Positions 27,189 through 36,549 of a stretch of DNA of 64,000 nt are shown here, piece by piece. The first letter of the stretch is position 1; every line of letters begins with the position of its first letter. The DNA is from JAPPHA01 sp963664045 (GTDB lineage: Bacteria; Pseudomonadota; Alphaproteobacteria; Rhodobacterales; Rhodobacteraceae). The notes under the pieces were generated by a model that worked only from the letters and a program-made list of their open reading frames with translations, had not been told where the DNA came from and made no database searches. The DNA lies in contig CAXXGT010000006.1 in NCBI GenBank assembly GCA_963664045.2, forward strand, positions 1 to 64,000, read 5' to 3'. Made by a program: the position numbers and the translations under genes.

Positions 27189-27388
27189 CAAAATGCCTTG
27201 CCGTCAATTCAATCAGGACGTGACTCGAGACGTGACCTGGCCATCCGCGAAGGGGCCGCCACGGGCTTTCCTGGCCCGGGTCGGAAAGCCGGAGGTTCCG
27301 CCGTTGACTCATGTCTTCCCGAGGCTGACGGGAGGTCGGCCCGGTCATGGCTTCGGACAATCGGTTATTGTGCCGCTTCACCGCGAGG

Positions 27389-27405
27389 TGGTATACATGA
27401 TACCT
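27389..27405. promoter_or_regulatory. Second operator-like palindrome upstream of the gntR gene
   Basis: TGGTATACATGATACCT is an inverted repeat of the same sequence class as 27172-27188, lying 130 bp before the GntR start. The rest of the 27100-27534 divergent region holds no gene I can support. The two sites suggest autoregulation and control of both directions. Confidence 0.68.
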
Positions 27406-27534
27406 GAAACAACGCCTTTTTTTCAGCAAGGCGCTGGCACTGATCCGAACCGGTGACCAGGAGGGAACTTCGTTCGTCAGCTTGGTGGAACGGAGTTCTG
27501 GCGGCAGCTTCGATGTTGAATGTGGCTTGAGCGG

Positions 27535-28338
27535 ATGAGCATAGAACTGAAACCGATTTCCATTCGACACACGCTCAAGGATCACATTTACGATGTCCTG
27601 CTCTCCGCGATTCTTGAGATGAACATCTATGCCGAGAATGCCGAATTGCGGCTGGACGAACGAAAGATGGCCGAGCAACTCGGGATTTCGAGAACTCCGG
27701 TCAGGGAAGCGCTCGCGCGCCTCGAACAGGACGGATTCGTCACCATACAGCCGAGAAGGGGTGTATATGTCAGACGCAAGTCGCTTGACGAAATCCTTGA
27801 AATGATCATCGCCTGGGCGGCGCTCGAAAGCATGGCCGTGCGCTTGGCGACCGTCCGGGCATCCGATGCTGAAATCCGCAGGATTCGCTCACTGGCGGAA
27901 AAGTACAGCGAGTCGTCGGTTACCAGGGATGTCGGAGAATACTCGGAAGCCAATATCCGCTTTCACCAGGGTATCCTGAAACTGTCAAAATGCGCGTTGC
28001 TCAAGGACTTGACCGACGGGTTGTTCATGCACATGCGCGCCGTCAGGCGCCGTGCAATCGAGGAAAGCGACCGCGCAATCCGGTCTGTCGGCGAACACAT
28101 GGCAATAATTGATGCGCTGGAAAAACGTGACGCGGACCTGGCGTCACGGCTTGTCCGGGAGCATACCTTGCGGCTGCACGATCATGTTCAGGCTACCTGG
28201 GTTACTGAAGCTCGTGCGGCCGGAGAATCCGGTTCCGCGAACAGGACTCCGGAGCGAAGACCGACGAAACGTGGCCTGGTCGGGGATTCGGAGTTGTCGG
28301 CAGGAACCGGCCGGGAGCGCGTGAGCAAGCTTGCGTGA
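27535..28338 (+). CDS. GntR-family transcriptional regulator (FadR/FCD type)
   Basis: Likely ligand-responsive repressor of the divergent CoA-ligase/dioxygenase operon. The winged helix-turn-helix includes AEQLGISRTPVREALARLE near residue 45. It is followed by an all-helical FCD ligand domain with an RFHQGILKLSKC segment that may supply metal-binding histidine. The ATG at 27535 (MSIELKP) is preferred to one 15 bases upstream. The C-terminal 40 residues beyond the FCD fold are polar and unlike the family. Two matching palindromes lie upstream. About 290 bp without a gene follow. Confidence 0.88.
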   Translation: MSIELKPISIRHTLKDHIYDVLLSAILEMNIYAENAELRLDERKMAEQLGISRTPVREALARLEQDGFVTIQPRRGVYVRRKSLDEILEMIIAWAALESMAVRLATVRASDAEIRRIRSLAEKYSESSVTRDVGEYSEANIRFHQGILKLSKCALLKDLTDGLFMHMRAVRRRAIEESDRAIRSVGEHMAIIDALEKRDADLASRLVREHTLRLHDHVQATWVTEARAAGESGSANRTPERRPTKRGLVGDSELSAGTGRERVSKLA

Positions 28339-28629
28339 CATGCCCCGCGATTCAGACACCAGCCTTCCCTGCTGTACGCTCGGCTTGACGCAAGTCCGTG
28401 GCAACGGGATTTCGGGACGTGCTCATGGCGGCTGCCGCACCGGTCGGCATCGCGTTCGACCGGGTCGGTGCCCTTTCGGCCCTTGGCTGGCGAGGTAAGA
28501 CAACGCCGGATCAGCAATGACATAAGGATCTTGCTTGTGCAGGAGCGATAGTCCGGTCAGGGCGGAAAGGGCCATTTTCAGGCGGGCCTGAAATCGTTCG
28601 GGCCGAGAGGAGACAATCGGGAGTTTGGA

Positions 28630-29544
28630 ATGCGTATCGTGGTACATGGACAACAGGCGTTCGGAAAAGCGGTTCTGGATCGATTGCTCGAGAGGGGCGA
28701 AAGGGTCGTCGCGGTTTGCTGCGCGCCGCAGAAGGCCGGTCGGCCCGTTGACCCCCTGGCGCAGGCAGCAGCGGACAACGGGCTACCCGTTCACCAACCG
28801 GGCTCCTGGAAAACACCGGAAGCCCTCGAACTCATGAAAGGCTTCGAAGCCGACATCTGCCTGATGGCCTATGTATTGCTCTTTGTGCCGCAAGCGGTGC
28901 TCGACACGCCGCGCATCGGGACATTCCAGTACCATCCGTCACTTTGCCCGCATCACCGGGGCCCGAGTTCAATCAACTGGCCGATCGCCATGGGCAGGTC
29001 CATGACAGGATTGACAATATTCTGGCCGAACGACGGGTTGGACGAAGGGCCGATCCTGATGCAGAAGACATGCTCGATCGGGCCCGATGAAACCCTGGGA
29101 GATGTCTATTTCAAGAAACTGTTTCCAATGGGTGTCGACGCGATGATGGAAAGCCTGGACTTGATCAAGGCAGGGGTTGTCATTCGCCACGACCAGCGGC
29201 TTGACGACGGTTCATATGAAAGCTGGTTCGGCAGGGAACAGGCGCGGCTCGACTGGTCGAAACCGGTCAGTGAGACCTACAACATCATCAGGGCAGCAAA
29301 TCCCGCACCGGGTGCGTGGACGACCCGCGAAGGCAAGCGAATCCAGGTCTTTGACAGTTCCAGGACCGAAGGAGATGGACCGGCAGGCGAAATCACGGAG
29401 GTTTCGGACGCCGGCGTCACCGTCCAGGGCAACGGAGGCCGCATCGTGATGAAACGTGTTCGCCCCGATGGCCAGGGAAAAATTCCCGCAAGTGAATGGG
29501 CCAGATCCGAAGGCATCGCTCCGGGCACCCGGTTGGGAACCTGA
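28630..29544 (+). CDS. Formyltransferase-fold protein, 10-formyl-THF hydrolase/dehydrogenase N-terminal-domain-like
   Basis: A 304-residue protein with the formyl-transferase catalytic domain and a C-terminal Fmt-like domain. The active-site His lies in QYHPSLCPHHRG and the Asp in NDGLDEGPILMQK. The whole middle part, including the LFPMGVDAMM region, follows the N-terminal hydrolase domain of 10-formyltetrahydrofolate dehydrogenase more closely than methionyl-tRNA formyltransferase. It would then release formate from 10-formyl-THF, recycling THF from methyl-group oxidation. A tRNA formyltransferase or sugar N-formyltransferase role is the main alternative. Neighbours involved in one-carbon metabolism favour the hydrolase reading. 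Confidence 0.75.
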   Translation: MRIVVHGQQAFGKAVLDRLLERGERVVAVCCAPQKAGRPVDPLAQAAADNGLPVHQPGSWKTPEALELMKGFEADICLMAYVLLFVPQAVLDTPRIGTFQYHPSLCPHHRGPSSINWPIAMGRSMTGLTIFWPNDGLDEGPILMQKTCSIGPDETLGDVYFKKLFPMGVDAMMESLDLIKAGVVIRHDQRLDDGSYESWFGREQARLDWSKPVSETYNIIRAANPAPGAWTTREGKRIQVFDSSRTEGDGPAGEITEVSDAGVTVQGNGGRIVMKRVRPDGQGKIPASEWARSEGIAPGTRLGT

Positions 29545-29696
29545 AAAGGAAAGGGGCCGGAAAGCTTCGATTCGGCCGGGCACCTGCCGTCACGGTCAGT
29601 GCGGCCGGAAAAAGGGGCCTCGATCTTCCCGCCTAGCAGTGCGGCACGACCACAAGGGCGTTGCCGCCCCACGGGGGCTCCACGGATTTCACGTAC

Positions 29697-30710
29697 TCAC
29701 GCGACCGGCGCGGTTTCATCCCTGGCCGGCGCATCGACTTCGCGTAATGCCGCTTCAATGAATTCCGGGCCGGTCCCCGGATGCTGCCCGCCGGTCGAGA
29801 GCTTGCGGCGCCAACGCCGGGCGCCCGGACGCCCCGCGAAGGCGCCCATCATGTGGCGTGTGATTGCTTGAAGCCGCTGTCCTCGCGCCAGTTCGGATTC
29901 GATGTAGGGAATCATTGCCCGTACAGCGATTTCGGGAGTCACGTCGCCTTCGGTGTCGTTGAACAGGCGGCGATCGGCCGGTCCCAGGATGTTCGACGGG
30001 TTGTTGTAGGCCGCCCGCCCGAACATGACGCCGTCGATCCCGGAGTTCAGGTGATCGATAGCCTGGTCCAGGGACTCCAGGCCGCCATTGAGAATGATTG
30101 AAAGCCGACCGAAGCGCTGTTTCATCTGTGCGACGAGTTCATGGTCGAGGGGTGGAATCCGTCTGTTGTCTCGCGGGCTTATCCCGTTCAACAGCGCCTT
30201 CCGGGCGTGAATGGCGATGGTCGTCACGCCCGCGGCGGCGATCCTGCCGATGAACCCGGGCAGCGTAACATGTGGATCCTGGTCATCGATTCCGGTTCGG
30301 CATTTGACCGTGACCTCCGTATCCTGGGCCGCCGACTGCATGGACTCGACGCAGCGCGCGACATGGTCCGGGTCCGCCATGAGGCAAGCCCCGAAGCCTC
30401 CATCCCTGACACGTCCCGACGGGCATCCGACATTCAGATTGATTTCGTCGTAGCCGGCCTCCCATCCGAGGCGGGTCGCTTCGGCGAGTTGATCGGGGCA
30501 CGATCCGCCGATTTGAAGCGCGACGGGATGCTCGGCCGGATCGAATTCCAGCAGTCGGGGGGCAGCGCCATGAACGAGCGCCTGGGCGGGAATCATTTCG
30601 GTATATAGCATCGTGCGGCGCGAAAACTGCCGGTGGAAAAACCTGCAGTGGCGGTCCGTCCAATCCATCATGGGGGCAACCGATACCCTGGCGCACTGTT
30701 TCTCGGCCAT
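29697..30710 (-). CDS. dusA: tRNA-dihydrouridine(20/20a) synthase DusA
   Basis: FMN-dependent reductase that forms dihydrouridine in the tRNA D-loop. The N-terminus has the family start VSVAPMMDWTDRHCRFFHR. It is followed by TEMIPAQALVHG, the catalytic cysteine in LNVGCPSGRVRDGGFGACL, and VKCRTGIDD. The C-terminal helical domain has HMMGAFAGRPGARRWRR. I use the ATG at 30710 (MAEKQCARVSV), giving 337 residues, the usual length. ATGs at 30728 and 30737 are also possible. The frame stays open to 30956 without family features. Confidence 0.93.
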   Translation of the reverse strand: MAEKQCARVSVAPMMDWTDRHCRFFHRQFSRRTMLYTEMIPAQALVHGAAPRLLEFDPAEHPVALQIGGSCPDQLAEATRLGWEAGYDEINLNVGCPSGRVRDGGFGACLMADPDHVARCVESMQSAAQDTEVTVKCRTGIDDQDPHVTLPGFIGRIAAAGVTTIAIHARKALLNGISPRDNRRIPPLDHELVAQMKQRFGRLSIILNGGLESLDQAIDHLNSGIDGVMFGRAAYNNPSNILGPADRRLFNDTEGDVTPEIAVRAMIPYIESELARGQRLQAITRHMMGAFAGRPGARRWRRKLSTGGQHPGTGPEFIEAALREVDAPARDETAPVA

Positions 30711-31049
30711 TGCCCAGATCCCGGTCATTCTCGTCATTGGATTGGACCCGTTTATCAAAGGCGGAAGCGCTGGGCACGACCTGATTTGCAGGAATTCGAA
30801 TCGGAATGTCCATTTGCTTGGCCTTGTCCCACCTCTTTCGACCGGCAGTCGTTCGTGGCGGGTTCCGGTTGCGCGGATACCTTTTTTCCTTTTGGTCCGG
30901 GCCGCTCCGGCCCGCCTGTCGGCAGCGGTCATCCCGGCTGAGGATGAATCCGCCACTGGGCACCTGGAATTTTGTCTCCCTGCTTCCTCCTTGCCACACT
31001 TGCAACGACGTCCTTTTCGGGTCGGGTATGCATATGGATCGGTACAATT

Positions 31050-31397
31050 TTGTGCTCCGAATGTAGCACCGGGAAAAAAGGATCAGGCAGGGCCGAAACA
31101 GCAGTCGCGTTTGACACCGTCAGGACTGTGGAAAACCTCAAGGCTGCGGGCATGGAAGAACGCTTGGCGAAAGCGGTTGCCACGGAGATGCGAGACGCGA
31201 TTACCCGCGGCACTGGGACGAAGGCGGACTTGACCGAATTCAGGGCCGAGACCAAGGCCGAGACAACCAAACTCAGGAGCGAGATGGGAGAACTCAGGAA
31301 CGAACTGAAAGCCGATTGCGCACCCTTGATAGTGTGGCTGATGTCCACGACCATCGCAGTGGGCGGCATCATCATTGCGGCGGTGGCTCTCCTTTGA
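31050..31397 (+). CDS. Small coiled-coil membrane protein, DUF1640/CCDC90-like
   Basis: A short protein with VAFDTVRTVENLKAAGMEERLAK near its start. This is the DUF1640 (CCDC90-like) pattern. A charged coiled coil of EFRAETKAETTKLRSEMGEL type follows, and then a single C-terminal membrane helix (LMSTTIAVGGIIIAAVALL). The start is unclear: no ATG lies close to the domain, a TTG at 31050 is the nearest plausible codon, and the frame is open back to an ATG at 30972. Function unknown; such proteins occur as small membrane-anchored oligomers. Confidence 0.62.
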   Translation: MCSECSTGKKGSGRAETAVAFDTVRTVENLKAAGMEERLAKAVATEMRDAITRGTGTKADLTEFRAETKAETTKLRSEMGELRNELKADCAPLIVWLMSTTIAVGGIIIAAVALL

Positions 31398-32245
31398 ACC
31401 GGGCAGGTCTGCATCGGTCCTGAACCCGGACTCCGGCGTTGGCCTGCGGAAAATCAAGCAGAAAACTGCCGGCCAGCATGCAAGTCGCTGAAGACCGTCA
31501 GCGATCCGAGAGAGGTGGTCACAGGTTCGGTCCTCCCCTGCAAGTCCTGCACGGTGCAAGCTACGCGTCCGCGTCCCCGCGCCCCCGCGTTCGAGTCCTT
31601 GCCCGGAAGAACGCTGATGCACCTGAAATTCACCGCTCGTTCCGCACAGACCCGGTTCCTGCCGACCCGGCATACCATGGCGAGGTCAATGGCGTTTGTC
31701 CGGTCCTCTGCAGGCGCGGAATTCCGCCACGCCATTTTCCCGCGCTTCCATGGAAGAACCTTGGGTTGACATCGGTTCCATGTCCAACGAACCTGCTGTG
31801 TTCACCGCTACCAGGCTCGTGCAGTCTTCAAGGTCGACCAAGGCGAACTGCTAATTCCCGGACGTGTCTTCGATCTGGTCGGAAACGCTGTCGGCGGCAC
31901 CTTCCACGTCGCAACGGGAACCGGACAGAATGAACGCGGCTTGGCGATTCCCCCGAATGCCGACCATTCGGATGTATCCCGGATTTGTCGTTCAGGATGA
32001 TTCGGAGGGACCGGGAGCGCAAAGGGACCGGTCGTCTGCTGTCTGCCGGAATTCCGCCGGCAAACCGCTGAAAACCCGAATCCCGATGTCCATCCCGCGC
32101 CATTTGCTGCCATGGGACCGGAATCGGGCGGACTTCATGAACCGGAAGGCCAGATCGGCAATGACGCCGGATCAAAATACTTGGTTTGTCCCCGATGTGC
32201 CCGTCTTCGCTTGCACGATTTTCCCTGGACGGCTAAATCATTCTC
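31398..32245. other. Region of about 850 bp without a supported gene
   Basis: Between the DUF1640-like gene and moaA. A forward frame at 31770-32000 has protein-like composition (GELLIPGRVFDLVGNAVGG) and ends in TGA, but it has no start codon or ribosome site. It may be a decayed gene remnant. TTCGAGTCC near 31590 resembles a tRNA T-loop but no acceptor or anticodon stem can be folded around it. Confidence 0.4.
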
Positions 32246-33259
32246 ATGGCGAGAGTTCCAATACTTGTCGACCCCTTTGGCCGCTCGATCACTTATCTCC
32301 GTGTTTCGGTAACGGACCGCTGTGATTATCGATGCGTGTATTGCATGTCGGAAAACATGACGTTCCTGCCAAAGGCCGAACTCCTGACGCTGGAAGAGTT
32401 GGACCGGCTCTGTTCAGCCTTTGTCCGGGAAGGGGTACGTAAGCTGCGGATTACCGGGGGCGAACCGCTGGTTCGGCGAAACATCATCGAGTTTTTCCGC
32501 TCGATGTCGAGACACCTCAACACAGGGAATCTGGATGAACTGACGGTCACGACAAATGGTTCGCAGCTACGCCGGTTTGCGAAGGATCTTTACGCCTGTG
32601 GCGTAAGGAGGATCAACGTTTCCCTCGACACCCTTGACCCGGACAAGTTCTCCCGAATTACCCGTTGGGGTCGGCTCGCGCAGGTGCTAGACGGAATCGA
32701 TTCAGCTCTCTCTGCCGGACTCCGGGTCAAGATCAACACGGTTGCCCTGAAGGGATTCAATGAGGACGAGCTCGAGTCTCTGATCGAATGGTGCGCCGGG
32801 AAAGACCTCGACATCACGTTCATCGAAGTCATGCCGATGGGCGACATCGGAAACGAAAACCGTATCGGGCAATACTGGTCGATCCGTGACGTGCGCGAAC
32901 GCATTGCCAGGAGTTGGACCGTCGTGGATACCGCCGAACGAACCGGCGGCCCTGCCCGTTACGTTCGCCTGGTCGAAACCGGACAGAAAGTCGGGTTTAT
33001 CACGCCGCTCAGCCACAATTTCTGCGAGAGCTGCAACCGCGTCCGCCTGAATTGCGTCGGGACCCTATACCAGTGCCTCGGGCAGGAAGGTTCGGTCGAC
33101 CTGCGATCTGTACTGAGGGAGCGAACGGATGATGACGCCGCGCTCGTCGTAGCGATCCATGCGGCCATTGCCAGGAAGCCAAAGGGCCATGACTTCGACT
33201 ATTCCCGCGGCTCCGTTCAGGGACAGATGTCACGCCACATGAGCCATACAGGCGGATGA
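32246..33259 (+). CDS. moaA: GTP 3',8-cyclase MoaA (molybdenum cofactor biosynthesis)
   Basis: Radical-SAM enzyme that starts molybdopterin synthesis by cyclising GTP. The N-terminal 4Fe-4S motif CDYRCVYCM (CxxxCxxC) and the SAM-binding ITGGEPLVR are present. The C-terminal cluster motif CESCNRVRLNCVGTLYQCLG binds the second cluster and GTP. Length of 337 residues is normal. The usual C-terminal GG pair is seen as HTGG. It stands alone, without moaC or other mo genes in the window. Confidence 0.95.
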   Translation: MARVPILVDPFGRSITYLRVSVTDRCDYRCVYCMSENMTFLPKAELLTLEELDRLCSAFVREGVRKLRITGGEPLVRRNIIEFFRSMSRHLNTGNLDELTVTTNGSQLRRFAKDLYACGVRRINVSLDTLDPDKFSRITRWGRLAQVLDGIDSALSAGLRVKINTVALKGFNEDELESLIEWCAGKDLDITFIEVMPMGDIGNENRIGQYWSIRDVRERIARSWTVVDTAERTGGPARYVRLVETGQKVGFITPLSHNFCESCNRVRLNCVGTLYQCLGQEGSVDLRSVLRERTDDDAALVVAIHAAIARKPKGHDFDYSRGSVQGQMSRHMSHTGG

Positions 33260-33379
33260 GGTCTCCCTCCGTCGGTTTTTCAAGGACGTTCCGAACGAAT
33301 GAATCAGGCGCGTATTCTTGTCTTGGCGGTCTGGCGTGGGCGTGTTGCATTTCCAACATTGTGACAGGGGTCTATTCGA

Positions 33380-33784
33380 ATGGCCATGACTTCGAAAGAA
33401 AAGGTAACCAAGTCCGACGATGAATGGCGTGAACAACTGGGTGAGCTTGCCTACCGTGTGACGCGACAGGCGGGGACTGAGCGTCCGTTTACGCACGAAG
33501 GGTTTCCGAAAGGGGACGGTACCTTTTGTTGCGTGTGTTGCAATCAGCCGCTGTTTGCGACGGGAGCAAAATTCGAATCCGGCACAGGCTGGCCATCTTT
33601 TTTTCGGCCGTTGTCGGAAGACGCAATCGAAGAACGCGCTGACAGAAGCTGGTTCATGCGTCGGACGGAAGTCGTGTGCAGACAATGCGATGCCCATCTT
33701 GGGCATGTGTTTCCGGACGGTCCGGAACCAACCGGCCTGCGTTATTGCATCAACGGAGTGGCGTTGAAGTTCGAGGCGGACTGA
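33380..33784 (+). CDS. msrB: Peptide methionine-R-sulfoxide reductase MsrB
   Basis: Repairs methionine-R-sulfoxide in proteins. The catalytic Cys lies in RYCINGVALKF, near the C-terminus. Two CxxC pairs (CCVCCNQPLF and CRQCDAHLGHVF) form the structural zinc site. The GTGWPSF motif is typical. At 134 residues the protein is complete and cytoplasmic, without a signal peptide. It follows moaA by 120 bp and converges with bamE. Confidence 0.95.
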   Translation: MAMTSKEKVTKSDDEWREQLGELAYRVTRQAGTERPFTHEGFPKGDGTFCCVCCNQPLFATGAKFESGTGWPSFFRPLSEDAIEERADRSWFMRRTEVVCRQCDAHLGHVFPDGPEPTGLRYCINGVALKFEAD

Positions 33785-33814
33785 TCTCTTGCGCCCGGCT
33801 TCCGCGAGGAGCCC

Positions 33815-34297
33815 CTACGGACCATCGGCAAGGTCGTCTGACGTAATGTTGCCTATACTTCCGAGCAATTGACGGATCAATCCGGGCGATTTGACGGCAA
33901 CATCCGTTACACGGCGGTTAAGCGCGATGACCCGCCCGTCTTCCAGTCCGAAACGCTCGACGTTGCTGACAGTGCCGTCGCCATCAAAACTGACAGCCAC
34001 CAGTTGACGGTCGATGATCTCCGGATGCCTGTAAGCATATTCCCTGACCGTGCTGGAAAGGTAATACCATTCGCGCTCCTCGGTCGTGCTTGAGAATGCC
34101 GGCGTACCAATTTCGGTGGCGACGGTCTCTTCGGTATCGACGCCGATTTCAAGGAGATCGAGATCGACTTGCGAGGGCGTGTAGCCGTGGCTTCTAATCA
34201 CCTCTGAACATGCGGTCATCGCGAGAACCGTCGCAACCAACAGAAGACTGATCGCCTTTTTTGTGGCAGACCCGGGAGCTTTCTGGCAAAACGTCAT
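33815..34297 (-). CDS. bamE: Outer membrane protein assembly lipoprotein BamE (SmpA/OmlA family)
   Basis: Lipoprotein component of the BAM complex that inserts beta-barrel proteins. The N-terminus has a signal peptide ending in the lipobox LAMTAC, so Cys is lipidated. The mature domain shows the SmpA/OmlA pattern, including VDTEETVATEIGTPAF, the EWYYLSSTVREYA strand and the VSFDGDGTVSNVE segment. Length of 160 residues is normal. It is divergent from the DUF177 gene, the arrangement commonly seen in alphaproteobacteria. Confidence 0.9.
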   Translation of the reverse strand: MTFCQKAPGSATKKAISLLLVATVLAMTACSEVIRSHGYTPSQVDLDLLEIGVDTEETVATEIGTPAFSSTTEEREWYYLSSTVREYAYRHPEIIDRQLVAVSFDGDGTVSNVERFGLEDGRVIALNRRVTDVAVKSPGLIRQLLGSIGNITSDDLADGP

Positions 34298-34392
34298 GCT
34301 CAGGCTTCCTTTTCGTGTCGTTCAAGCGGGGCACGATTGCGATAAACTGACGGAATCCCGAGAATAGCAACCGCTTCGGTCCCGGAACTATC

Positions 34393-34947
34393 ATGAAAGC
34401 GACGCACGATAAAAGAGGTAGCAATGCGACGGCGGGAACGCCCTGCAGCCACAGGAAACTGTCCACGAGAAGGCTGCCCCGATCGGGTTTCCACCGATTC
34501 AGAATCAGGTTTTCCAGGCAGGAAACGGACGAGGTCCAGGGATTGCTGGGAGTTTCGTCGATCAGGCGCATGATGTTTGAAGGAACGCTTACACGCGAGA
34601 CGCAGGGAATATGGAGACTGGAAGGTCATCTTGGCGCAACGGTCGTCCAACCGTGTGTTGCGTCCCTTCGGCCGGTGAAGTGCAGGATCGAGGAGTCGAT
34701 CGTGCGCGCATTCGTTCCTGGTCTGGAGATGCCTGGACCCAACACGGTCTCGGTCTGTCCCGACGACGATACCGTCGAACCTCTGCCGGACGTGATCGAC
34801 CTGTTTTGCATTGCAACGGAAGCACTCTCACTGGGCCTGCCGGACTATCCGCGCCATGAAGACACGAAAACGGTCGCCGAGAACGTCGGGCTGGTGGATA
34901 CACCAAGTCCGTTTGCCGCATTGGCTGTCCTCAAGGGAAACGAATGA
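34393..34947 (+). CDS. yceD: DUF177 family protein YceD
   Basis: Small cytoplasmic protein of the YceD/DUF177 family that in bacteria is linked to rpmF and 23S rRNA or phospholipid genes. The core IWRLEGHLGATVVQPCVASL and the C-terminal SPFAALAVLKGN segment are characteristic. The start is uncertain: the frame begins at 34393, but conserved sequence starts near residue 34, and an ATG near 34570 is a late alternative. It lies 256 bp before rpmF, and the gap may hold a promoter. Confidence 0.8.
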   Translation: MKATHDKRGSNATAGTPCSHRKLSTRRLPRSGFHRFRIRFSRQETDEVQGLLGVSSIRRMMFEGTLTRETQGIWRLEGHLGATVVQPCVASLRPVKCRIEESIVRAFVPGLEMPGPNTVSVCPDDDTVEPLPDVIDLFCIATEALSLGLPDYPRHEDTKTVAENVGLVDTPSPFAALAVLKGNE

Positions 34948-35203
34948 CGGGGATTGCGAACGACACGATGCGTGTACAACTCGAACCGACATGCGGCCGA
35001 ACGGCACCTCGGGACAGTGGGGGCGCCTTGAATCGCCGATAATCGAAGACGACACCGACCTTGTCCGGATTTTTTTGCAAAAAGACTTGATGGAATTTCA
35101 TTTCAGGCTATTTTCTGGCATCCCGACGAGCGTTTAGAAGATCGTAGTACTGACAAACTGGGTGGCCTGTTTTCAGTCGGCCAAAACAACAAAGGATTGG
35201 AAC

Positions 35204-35407
35204 ATGGCAGTCCCTCGGAAAAAAGTAACCCGGTCGCGACGCAACAAGCGTCGGTCCCACGACCGGATTCGTGGCGCAAGTTGGCAGGAATGCCCGGAGT
35301 GTGGAGGCGTCAAGCGCCGGCATCACGCCTGTCCGGAGTGCGGGCACTACAAGGGTCGCGAAGTCATCATCGTTGAATTGGAAGACGATCAGGAAGTTGT
35401 CGCCTGA
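35204..35407 (+). CDS. rpmF: 50S ribosomal protein L32
   Basis: A 67-residue ribosomal protein, start MAVPRKKVTRSRRNKRRS, with the zinc-ribbon cysteines in CPECGGVKRRHHACPECG. The ATG at 35204 is used because L32 always begins MAVP; an in-frame ATG at 35162 would add unrelated residues. It lies 17 bp before plsX in the typical rpmF-plsX-fabH order. Confidence 0.97.
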   Translation: MAVPRKKVTRSRRNKRRSHDRIRGASWQECPECGGVKRRHHACPECGHYKGREVIIVELEDDQEVVA

Positions 35408-35424
35408 CGTCTTTTCGGTCTGGA

Positions 35425-36549
35425 ATGAACCAATCTGCTCCCACGGAGCCTTCCCGAGACTGGCAATCCATTGTTATTTCCGTCGATGCAATGGGGGGCG
35501 ACCACGGGCCTGATTCCGTGATACAGGGGTTGCGGGGATTCGCCCGTGGGCACCAGGACGTCGGGTTTATCGTTCATGGGGATTCGGGCTCTCTCGACGA
35601 CCTCGTCAATCGTTCGCCTGGTCTCCGCAGACGTTGCCAGATCCGGCACTCGGATGCTGTCGTCGGGATGAACGATCGACCCAGCCACGTCATGCGCCAC
35701 GGACGCGGTACGAGCATGTGGGGTGCGCTGCAGTCGGTTCATGAAAAAGAGGCGACAGTCGCAGTGTCCTGCGGCAACACGGGTGCGCTCCTCGCGTTGT
35801 CGATGATCAGCTTGCGAAAGGCGCCACATGTCAATCGTCCCGCCATCGCGATACTGTGGCCGACCAGGAATCCCGGGAAATTCAACGTTGTGCTTGATGT
35901 CGGGGCTGACATACGGGCGGATGCCGAAGATTTGCTCAAATACGCGTTGATGGGGGTCTCGTATGCACGGACCGCACATGATCTCCGGAAACCGCGCGTC
36001 GGTCTCCTCAACGTTGGCACGGAGGAGCACAAGGGCAGGGAAGAACTCAGGCAGGCGCACGAATTGATCAGGTCGGCGGCTGAAGCCAACGGGTACCGGT
36101 TCGAGGGTTTCGTCGAGGGAGGTGATTTCCCTTCGGAAGACATTGATGTCGTGGTGACGGACGGGTTCACCGGCAACATTGCGCTCAAGGCGGCAGAAGG
36201 GACAGCAAGCCTGATCGATGAACTCTTGAACGAGGCATTCCGGTATTCGCCGCTATCGCGGTTAGGGGCGCTGTTTTCTTACGCGTCGCTGGGACGATTC
36301 AAGCGACGCATAGATCCCCGTCGTGTCAACGGAGGTGTTTTTCTCGGATTGAACGGAATTGTCGTCAAGTCTCACGGTTCTGCGGATGCGACAAGCGTTG
36401 AAGCTGCCGTTGCCCTCGCATACCGGTTGGCGAAACTACAGTTCCACGAGAAGCTTGTTGCCCGCGTGGCGTCAGTCGCTGTTGGTACTCTTGATGACGG
36501 TACCGGGAGCGACGACGTTGACCAGGCAGGGTCTGTCGCGTCGTGTTGA
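35425..36549 (+). CDS. plsX: Phosphate acyltransferase PlsX
   Basis: Makes acyl-phosphate from acyl-ACP for phospholipid synthesis. The N-terminal signature ISVDAMGGDHGPD and the internal VSCGNTGALLALS and VGTEEHKGRE motifs are present. The conserved VVTDGFTGNIALK supports a functional protein. The 374 residues are slightly longer than usual at the C-terminus. Its end overlaps the fabH start. Confidence 0.95.
   Translation: MNQSAPTEPSRDWQSIVISVDAMGGDHGPDSVIQGLRGFARGHQDVGFIVHGDSGSLDDLVNRSPGLRRRCQIRHSDAVVGMNDRPSHVMRHGRGTSMWGALQSVHEKEATVAVSCGNTGALLALSMISLRKAPHVNRPAIAILWPTRNPGKFNVVLDVGADIRADAEDLLKYALMGVSYARTAHDLRKPRVGLLNVGTEEHKGREELRQAHELIRSAAEANGYRFEGFVEGGDFPSEDIDVVVTDGFTGNIALKAAEGTASLIDELLNEAFRYSPLSRLGALFSYASLGRFKRRIDPRRVNGGVFLGLNGIVVKSHGSADATSVEAAVALAYRLAKLQFHEKLVARVASVAVGTLDDGTGSDDVDQAGSVASC

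Noticed and set aside
25987..27456. 489-codon forward open frame opposite the CoA-ligase beta gene
   Set aside because: It crosses the operator region and has no protein family features; the reverse gene is complete.
31500..31620. Possible tRNA suggested by TTCGAGTCC and a similar TTCGGTCC
   Set aside because: The flanking bases do not pair into T-stem, acceptor or anticodon arms on either strand.
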